Shown here piece by piece: positions 47,001-64,000 of a DNA stretch of 64,000 bases. Below the pieces are notes generated by a model. It was not told where the DNA came from. It did no database searches and worked only from the letters and a program-made list of their open reading frames with translations. A program made the translations under genes and the position numbers. Every line of letters starts with the position of its first letter. Position 1 is the stretch's first letter. The DNA is from Leptasterias polaris (lineage: Eukaryota; Echinodermata; Asteroidea; Forcipulatida; Asteriidae): assembly GCA_037783415.1 (NCBI GenBank), contig JAZGTN010000009.1, positions 7,254,001 to 7,318,000 of the forward strand. The letters are read 5' to 3'.

Positions 47001-47597
47001 TTGGTATACGATACAACAGCCAAAGGTTACAAGAAGAAAACAAATACAGAATTGACATTGAAATTTTTCTTACCTAGTACCGAAGTTCTTCTTCCAGTAT
47101 TTAGCAGCATCTTGCTTTGTAATGCGGAAGGTCTCGCCAGTGAAAACCCCGTTCGGGAAAATCGCTTTCAACTCGGCAAGGTTGTGACTGAAAATGAGCG
47201 ACAGCCGATTTAATTCCCTCCGTCCCGCCGAATTCTCGTCGAACATTTTCTCCTTGTGTACCTTGAACAGCTGTATGGTTTGCCTGGCTTTCTTCATGAT
47301 GTTGTCAACGAAGATTCTGAAGTATAAATTGTCATTTAGTTCGTGTAGTTTGTCGGGGTCACCCTCGTGTTTGGACCAAATCTGCCGTAGCTGGTGGTAG
47401 GTTTCGGGAAGAATATCCAAAATGTACGGCGGACTGTTTTTCAGTTTCATCTTCGTTTGTTGACACAATCTCATCACCTTTTCCATCAATTTCCACGTCT
47501 TTTCCAGGGTTTTCCGATCAACGGCTGGTCTCGGTGCGGCCATAAGGTCCGCAACTCGAGAGAAAAACCCGGGTTTTCGGCCAGCGGGTTGGGCCAT
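19300..47597 (-). CDS. CBL: E3 ubiquitin-protein ligase CBL (spliced gene, ten coding exons)
   Basis: Coding exons on - (5' to 3'): 47074-47597, 40747-41025, 36332-36469, 35252-35471, 32464-32622, 31190-31481, 29096-29656, 21194-21298, 20174-20235, 19300-19575. All phases join, giving 2616 nt and 871 aa (human CBL 906 aa). CBL binds phosphotyrosine on activated receptor tyrosine kinases and ubiquitinates them for endocytosis. The tyrosine-kinase-binding module spans about 20-330: a four-helix bundle, an EF-hand with D207/T209/N211/Y213/E218, and an SH2 fold with phosphotyrosine-binding R272 and G284. The linker-helix tyrosines are Y346 and Y349, the latter matching human Y371. The C3HC4 RING is C359-C397. 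An acidic run, a proline-rich tail and a UBA at about 824-866 follow. Up to R398 the residue numbers run 22 below human. The retained UBA argues for the long CBL/CBL-B type. Confidence 0.95.
20174..20235 (-). CDS. CBL: CBL coding exon 9: second YDIPPL motif
   Basis: Residues 760-780 in a 62-nt exon. The acceptor is tttttacag|TC and the donor is CACAA|GTAAGA. It repeats the motif of exon 8 as [10 protein letters not shown] with Y767, suggesting exon duplication. Confidence 0.9.
20618..20772 (+). mobile_element. Truncated tRNA-Leu/Ser-type SINE body
   Basis: Contains taatgcacgtaaaagaaccc, the gaaaagagaaggggttc phrase and ccttgtaaaccactacatgg, shared with copies at 51801-52201 and 52609-52987. 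Head and tail are missing. It lies in CBL intron 8. Confidence 0.7.
21194..21298 (-). CDS. CBL: CBL coding exon 8: first YDIPPL motif
   Basis: Residues 725-759. The acceptor is ttgtgtttag|GG and the donor is ACCAG|GTAGGT. It contains [11 protein letters not shown] with Y734, resembling the C-terminal YDVP phosphosites of vertebrate CBL that recruit CRK/PI3K. Confidence 0.9.
22250..22396. mobile_element. Foldback MITE with strong arms
   Basis: The arms aggcctgtggctgtacatgg and ccatgtacagccacagacct are inverted, followed inside by ctctcacc.agttac and its complement. A related element at 62173-62350 shares the cccagttactg and cgcgcatgtg parts. Confidence 0.75.
22551..22779. mobile_element. Foldback MITE with perfect 17-bp ends
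   Basis: catggctctgcttaccg at 22551-22567 is exactly inverted at 22763-22779. The interior is a series of cgcttac/gtaagcg words that can pair along its length. A gggccc follows the right end, as in the CCCAATTTCATAG family. Confidence 0.8.
24845..25019. mobile_element. CCCAATTTCATAGAGC hairpin MITE
   Basis: Ends cccaatttcatagagctgct and agcagctctctgaaaatgg are inverted, with an internal accagtcacagatg. Copies: 30978-31170, 34571-34745, 41163-41372, 53102-53260, 54286-54468, plus fragments at 15915-15995 and 23700-23775. It is the most abundant family in the window. Confidence 0.8.
25071..25482. mobile_element. MITE with a SINE nested inside
   Basis: Ends gggagcgtctcaaaagtttg and cgacttttgagaggctccct are inverted. 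A tRNA-derived SINE (25106-25239) has inserted in the left half. The 143-codon minus frame across it is a by-product of this nesting. Confidence 0.7.
25106..25239 (-). mobile_element. tRNA-derived SINE (GGGCTAGACAGCTCAG head)
   Basis: On - it reads a tRNA-like A box (cagctcagttggtagagcg) and B box (ggttcaaatcc), then a tail ctttgttcaaccc. Other copies: 31601-31732 (-), 32953-33092 (-), a decayed one at 30778-30913 (+) and a tail piece at 30430-30480. The tRNA fold is not complete, so it is not a tRNA gene. Confidence 0.8.
25740..25983. mobile_element. Nested foldback element
   Basis: Inner arms tgtaaacaaaccaagcaagc and gctagcttggcttgtttaca, outer arms cctaatagaaacaat and attgtgtctattagg. Confidence 0.65.
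27054..27500. repeat. Minisatellite, 50-bp unit, nine copies
   Basis: Units start at 27054, 27104, 27151, 27201, 27251, 27301, 27351, 27401 and 27451. The consensus contains attgcctcgtgtagcatg, cccttacagtg and ggtacc then gtcacagtaatgg. The second unit has lost three bases. Head-to-tail with no spacers, so not a CRISPR array. Confidence 0.92.
28433..28946. mobile_element. Tc1/mariner-like non-autonomous element
   Basis: Ends acagtgccgagtcaaaaaaa and ttttttgactcgcactgt are inverted. The complementarity runs about 90-105 bp inward. CAGTG..GAGTCAAA is a common Tc1/mariner terminus, and a TA follows the right end, but the left flank lacks it. A 37-bp block ending ttggatttcatgcttgac is present twice as a direct repeat (about 28540 and 28802). 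Confidence 0.7.
29096..29656 (-). CDS. CBL: CBL coding exon 7: Ser/Pro-rich tail
   Basis: Residues 538-724. The acceptor is cctttgtccag|TT and the donor is GCTCTAG|GTACGC. The segment is low in recognisable structure. It has several tyrosines in SH2-type contexts (SLYDHP at 547-552, [14 protein letters not shown]). It is the fastest-diverging part and has no clear vertebrate counterpart exon. Confidence 0.88.
29860..30345. repeat. Diverged tandem array in CBL intron 6
   Basis: The phrase ccaatctactctgccgcagt followed by aga(t/c)aaacagcag recurs at about 29950, 30022, 30128, 30236 and 30310 with irregular spacing. Confidence 0.75.
30778..30913 (+). mobile_element. Decayed tRNA-derived SINE copy
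   Basis: Reads gggctacatagctcagaccg and then aggtcgcaagtgccgctctt, a mutated version of the 25106 family head. It begins acaaagatattgccaaaata and ends at ttttgttcaatcc. Confidence 0.6.
30978..31170. mobile_element. CCCAATTTCATAGAGC hairpin MITE overlapping the CBL exon 6 edge
   Basis: Ends gggccctatttcatagagct and agctctatgaaattgggccc are near-perfect inverted repeats. It ends 19 bases past the exon 6 boundary on the intron side (31190), very near a functional splice donor. Confidence 0.8.
31190..31481 (-). CDS. CBL: CBL coding exon 6: proline-rich region
   Basis: Residues 441-537. Two PxxxPR sequences, PALPPR (468-473) and PTLPPR (512-517), match the core bound by CIN85/CD2AP SH3 domains in vertebrate CBL proteins. 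Both splice sites are weaker than the rest (acceptor caccaaag|C, donor ACAG|GTGCGA). The phases (0 in, 1 out) still join both neighbours. Confidence 0.85.
31601..31732 (-). mobile_element. tRNA-derived SINE copy in CBL intron 5
   Basis: Same family as 25106-25239, with an intact ctcagttggtagagcg A box on - and the tail ttcttcgttcaacccc. Confidence 0.8.
31790..32430. repeat. CAGGCTGGCATA tandem array interrupted by a foldback
   Basis: Four or five units of roughly 100-150 bp with aggctggcata, caaagtgg(a/t)t and ggtcagacagtagga. A foldback (31910-32061) has split one unit. Confidence 0.7.
31910..32061. mobile_element. Foldback MITE with about 58-bp arms
   Basis: cgatccattaagcc at 31910 is exactly inverted as ggcttaatggatcg ending 32061. 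The arms continue through gaccaatcacagccgcgaaa and its complement, leaving only a short loop. Confidence 0.8.
32464..32622 (-). CDS. CBL: CBL coding exon 5: end of RING and acidic stretch
   Basis: Residues 388-440. The acceptor is ttgtccacag|GAC and the donor is CTAGAG|GTGAGT. It supplies the last RING ligands, C394 and C397, in [13 protein letters not shown]. An aspartate-rich run follows, like the acidic stretch after the vertebrate CBL RING. Confidence 0.95.
32953..33092 (-). mobile_element. tRNA-derived SINE copy in CBL intron 4
   Basis: Same family as 25106-25239, with more substitutions in the A box (ctcagttagtagagca on -). Confidence 0.75.
33650..33671. repeat. C22 homopolymer
   Basis: A run of 22 C on +, which is G22 in the CBL transcript strand, within intron 4. 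Confidence 0.9.
35252..35471 (-). CDS. CBL: CBL coding exon 4: linker helix and first part of RING
   Basis: Residues 314-387. The acceptor is cttccag|C and the donor is GGCAG|GTAAGA. The linker helix block [15 protein letters not shown] carries Y346 and Y349. RING ligands C359, C362, C374, H376, C379 and C382 are all present. Confidence 0.96.
35841..36088. repeat. Two tandem units of about 124 bp
   Basis: cctggcctca at 35842 and 35966 starts two near-identical units containing atttgggggtacagta and aatactccactctgtgg. They lie in CBL intron 3. Confidence 0.85.
36170..36303. mobile_element. MITE just outside CBL exon 3, relative of 7395-7571
   Basis: Ends atagaccccttgcatagac and ctgtttaagaggtctat, with cgctgaggtaaaacaatgg inside. 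It lies only 28 bases from the exon 3 donor. Confidence 0.65.
36332..36469 (-). CDS. CBL: CBL coding exon 3: SH2 phosphotyrosine pocket
   Basis: The acceptor is tttctgcag|T and the donor is AATT|GTAAGT. Residues 268-313 read [19 protein letters not shown] and onward. R272 equals human R294, and G284 equals human G306, the residue mutated in loss-of-binding alleles. Confidence 0.95.
36784..36892 (-). mobile_element. Head of a tRNA-Leu/Ser-type SINE
   Basis: On - it reads gtggcggagcggtcaagcac (A box), a long variable arm and agggttcgagtcc (B box), then stops. The paired variable arm points to a class II tRNA ancestor. Confidence 0.65.
37793..37880 (-). mobile_element. tRNA-like SINE head
   Basis: On - it shows an A box (gtggtcaagtggttagactg) and B box (gtgggttcgaatcc). 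The 5' and 3' ends do not pair into an acceptor stem. Confidence 0.55.
37917..37932. repeat. G16 homopolymer
   Basis: Sixteen consecutive G on +, 128 bases before the longer G35 tract. Confidence 0.9.
38060..38094. repeat. G35 homopolymer
   Basis: Thirty-five consecutive G on +, the longest homopolymer in the window. The true length is uncertain, because such runs are commonly miscalled. Confidence 0.85.
39051..39112 (-). mobile_element. Fragment of a tRNA-Leu/Ser-type SINE
   Basis: The segment gtgccttgcttgagggcc plus gtcacgaccgggtatcgaac matches the junction of head and body of the 40070-40433 copy. Confidence 0.55.
39268..39575 (+). mobile_element. SINE with GGTTCGAATC box and AATGA tail
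   Basis: Contains a B-box-like ggttcgaatcacgcc and a body with cactatgtgg and ggttttccctggaataac, then a tail aatgaaatgaaatgaaa. A 26-bp body piece is doubled. A minus-strand relative at 52202-52348 shares the body. Confidence 0.65.
40070..40433 (-). mobile_element. Full-length tRNA-Leu/Ser-derived SINE
   Basis: On -: the head gtgtcatggccgagtggtta (A box), a long variable arm and gtgggttcgagtcccgg (B box). Then a linker ttgagcaagacacttt, a central part ending cgctatataactttataaga, and an (ATT)n tail at 40070-40090. It is the most complete SINE in the window. Confidence 0.85.
40747..41025 (-). CDS. CBL: CBL coding exon 2: EF-hand and first part of SH2
   Basis: The acceptor is ttctttccaccag|T and the donor is GGAAG|GTAAAT; phase 2 on both sides. 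Residues 175-267 contain the calcium-binding loop [14 protein letters not shown] and the FTRLFQPW block. They end in the DKPG that precedes the SH2 phosphotyrosine pocket. Confidence 0.95.
41163..41372. mobile_element. CCCAATTTCATAGAGC hairpin MITE, intact ends
   Basis: gggcccaatttcatagagct and tctcaatgaaattgggccc are inverted. The interior is in the opposite order to the 24845 copy (cttacc..ggttac before tgatcag). Confidence 0.8.
42338..42488. mobile_element. Foldback MITE AATAGACTGGGCAAGTCTTG
   Basis: Ends aatagactgggcaagtcttg and gagacttgcgtgcagtctat are inverted. Internal gggacca and aaaggaaacaaactcgc recur in the diverged element at 56628-56750. Confidence 0.7.
43434..43829. mobile_element. 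MITE with TTTAAAGGGAAGGTATA ends
   Basis: Left tttaaagggaaggtatagca and right atacatactttgcctttaag are inverted, with about 400 bp of non-coding interior that includes caaaaacgccaccacc. Confidence 0.65.
44399..44567. mobile_element. CCTGGAATT / GGGCAAGGCCA foldback element
   Basis: Ends tgcctggaatttcat and gtaattccaggcctgc are inverted. The body gggcaaggccattttgattt and tctatgggaaacttttgaa recurs at 32688-32795 and 49677-49850. Confidence 0.7.
45835..46015. repeat. Dispersed repeat shared with 50570-50745
   Basis: Both copies hold aaacca(t/..)tagaa, gggcttttaaa, ataaacac, ttctgaggacctcgtttca and then a C-run followed by agttttt. They are diverged and non-coding, one in CBL intron 1 and one in TBC1D23 intron 2. 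Confidence 0.6.
47074..47597 (-). CDS. CBL: CBL coding exon 1: start and four-helix bundle
   Basis: Encodes residues 1-174 plus two bases of S175. It covers a short N-terminus, the 4H domain and the start of the EF-hand region ([12 protein letters not shown]). The ATG context is aaaATGG. The donor is ACTAG|GTAAGA. It is the only coding exon that reads as one long frame from the initiator. Confidence 0.95.
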
Positions 47598-47970
47598 TTT
47601 GATGTAAAATCACAGAGTTAGATTTAGCATGCAGTACGTACAGTTCATTTTACAATTTACTCCGATCGCTTCCGCATAATTTTTCTCGCAAGATTTCACC
47701 TCAAAACCGGATGTCCTATTATTTATAACTCCCATAATGCATTGTAAGTAACATTTTAAAACCCTATAAATCAAACTTTAAAAAAATATATCTGATAAAA
47801 CTAATTTAGTTTTACTACGGGCGTTTCATTTTAAAACCTTTTCTGCAAGAGTACTTGTAATTAAGGCAGTTTTAAGCCAAAGATATATTTAATTGCACGG
47901 GTTCAAGTGGTGATGCAGTTCTGGAAAATGTCAAAATTGCTTCCGGTGCACGAACACGTCATCCAGCAAT
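47598..47970. promoter_or_regulatory. Bidirectional CBL/TBC1D23 promoter interval
   Basis: Only 373 bp separate the two start codons, so both 5' UTRs and both core promoters must fit here unless distal non-coding exons exist. I see an ETS-like accggatgt at 47706-47714, a ZNF143/SBS-like element at about 47724-47745, and an ETS-like cttccgg at 47940-47946. A YY1-like caatATGGCGG covers the TBC1D23 start. No TATA box sits at a convincing place. Which gene each motif serves cannot be told from sequence. Confidence 0.8.
47724..47745 (+). promoter_or_regulatory. ZNF143/SBS-like motif
   Basis: The run aactcccataatgcattg matches the core of the vertebrate SBS motif (TCCCA, two or three free bases, ATGC, then TG). 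This motif is bound by ZNF143 and is common in housekeeping and divergent promoters. It lies about 127 bp from the CBL ATG and about 225 bp from the TBC1D23 ATG. Confidence 0.6.

Positions 47971-47990
<20 letters not shown>
47913..47990 (+). other. Possible overlapping upstream ORF of TBC1D23
   Basis: An ATG at 47913 opens a 25-codon frame, with a second ATG at 47928. It stops at 47988-47990, after the real start, in another frame. If transcription begins upstream of 47913, this would reduce initiation at 47971. If it begins nearer the ETS/YY1 motifs, it is irrelevant. Confidence 0.3.
47939..47981 (+). promoter_or_regulatory. TBC1D23: ETS-like site and YY1-like start-codon motif of TBC1D23
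   Basis: gcttccggtgc at 47939-47949 is an ETS site in reverse orientation. caatATGGCGGag overlaps the initiator at 47971 and matches the YY1 motif, which often spans the start codon in TATA-less genes. The pairing suggests a transcription start between them. Confidence 0.5.
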
Positions 47991-63740
<15,750 letters not shown>

Positions 63741-64000
63741 TCTTTGACCTTTGATCTCTTCAGGTCAAAGGTGAATTGTAAAGATTCCTATCGGCACCTA
63801 TGTGAACCAGAGGTTGGTAGATGGACAGTCGTAGGTCTTGGGCCCCAATATTGTGAAAATGCTTAACATATTTGATTGACGAACAACTTTATAAGAAGCA
63901 ATACATGTATACTGGAATGTTGCTGCTGCAGCCATTGGTCGTAGCCATTGCTCCTAGCCAAAGCCACAGCCGGAGACACTTAATCCTTGTGAGACCGTGC

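Larger units (their letters stand above)
41026..47073. other. CBL: CBL intron 1 (about 6 kb)
   Basis: Contains several MITEs listed separately, a C13 run at about 45984, short TA tracts and many tacatgta words. 42490-43430 and 46016-47070 show nothing recognisable. The first intron is the usual place for enhancers, but none can be called from sequence. Confidence 0.5.

Overview
The window is AT-rich nuclear DNA of an animal. It has long introns, GT-AG splice sites, heavily decayed transposons, tRNA-derived SINEs and no prokaryotic features. Three conserved protein-coding genes can be assembled exon by exon with matching splice phases. Their proteins are collinear with the vertebrate orthologues. 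The repeat types (foldback MITEs, tRNA-headed SINEs, dense TACATGTA words) suggest a marine invertebrate deuterostome. An echinoderm, possibly a sea star, is my best guess, but this is an inference that I could not test.

Layout: 1-10.4 kb is intergenic and rich in tandem duplications, with one dead LINE 3' end. AAR2 (U5 snRNP assembly factor) lies on + at 10418-11554, with its whole CDS in one exon. About 11.6-19.3 kb is intergenic and possibly includes CBL 3' UTR; it holds many MITEs, including a TTAA-flanked piggyBac-like element. CBL (RING E3 ubiquitin ligase) lies on - from 47597 down to 19300 as ten coding exons encoding 871 aa. TBC1D23 (golgin adaptor of the endosome-to-Golgi pathway) lies on + from 47971 to 63740 as sixteen coding exons encoding 686 aa. 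The 3' UTR of TBC1D23 runs out of the window.

CBL and TBC1D23 are head to head. Their start codons are 373 bp apart around a compact promoter with ZNF143-like, ETS-like and YY1-like motifs. AAR2 and CBL are tail to tail. The three genes are housekeeping or signalling genes in different pathways (splicing, receptor down-regulation, vesicle capture). Apart from the shared CBL/TBC1D23 promoter, nothing links them functionally.

The introns and spacers are a dense record of small mobile elements: at least a dozen foldback families, three or more tRNA-derived SINE families, minisatellites and long poly-G/poly-C tracts. I found no undescribed multi-gene system. The most interesting items are the bidirectional promoter, the piggyBac-like MITE with palindromic subterminal repeats, a nested foldback in TBC1D23 intron 1, and the tandem 3' splice site of TBC1D23 exon 13.
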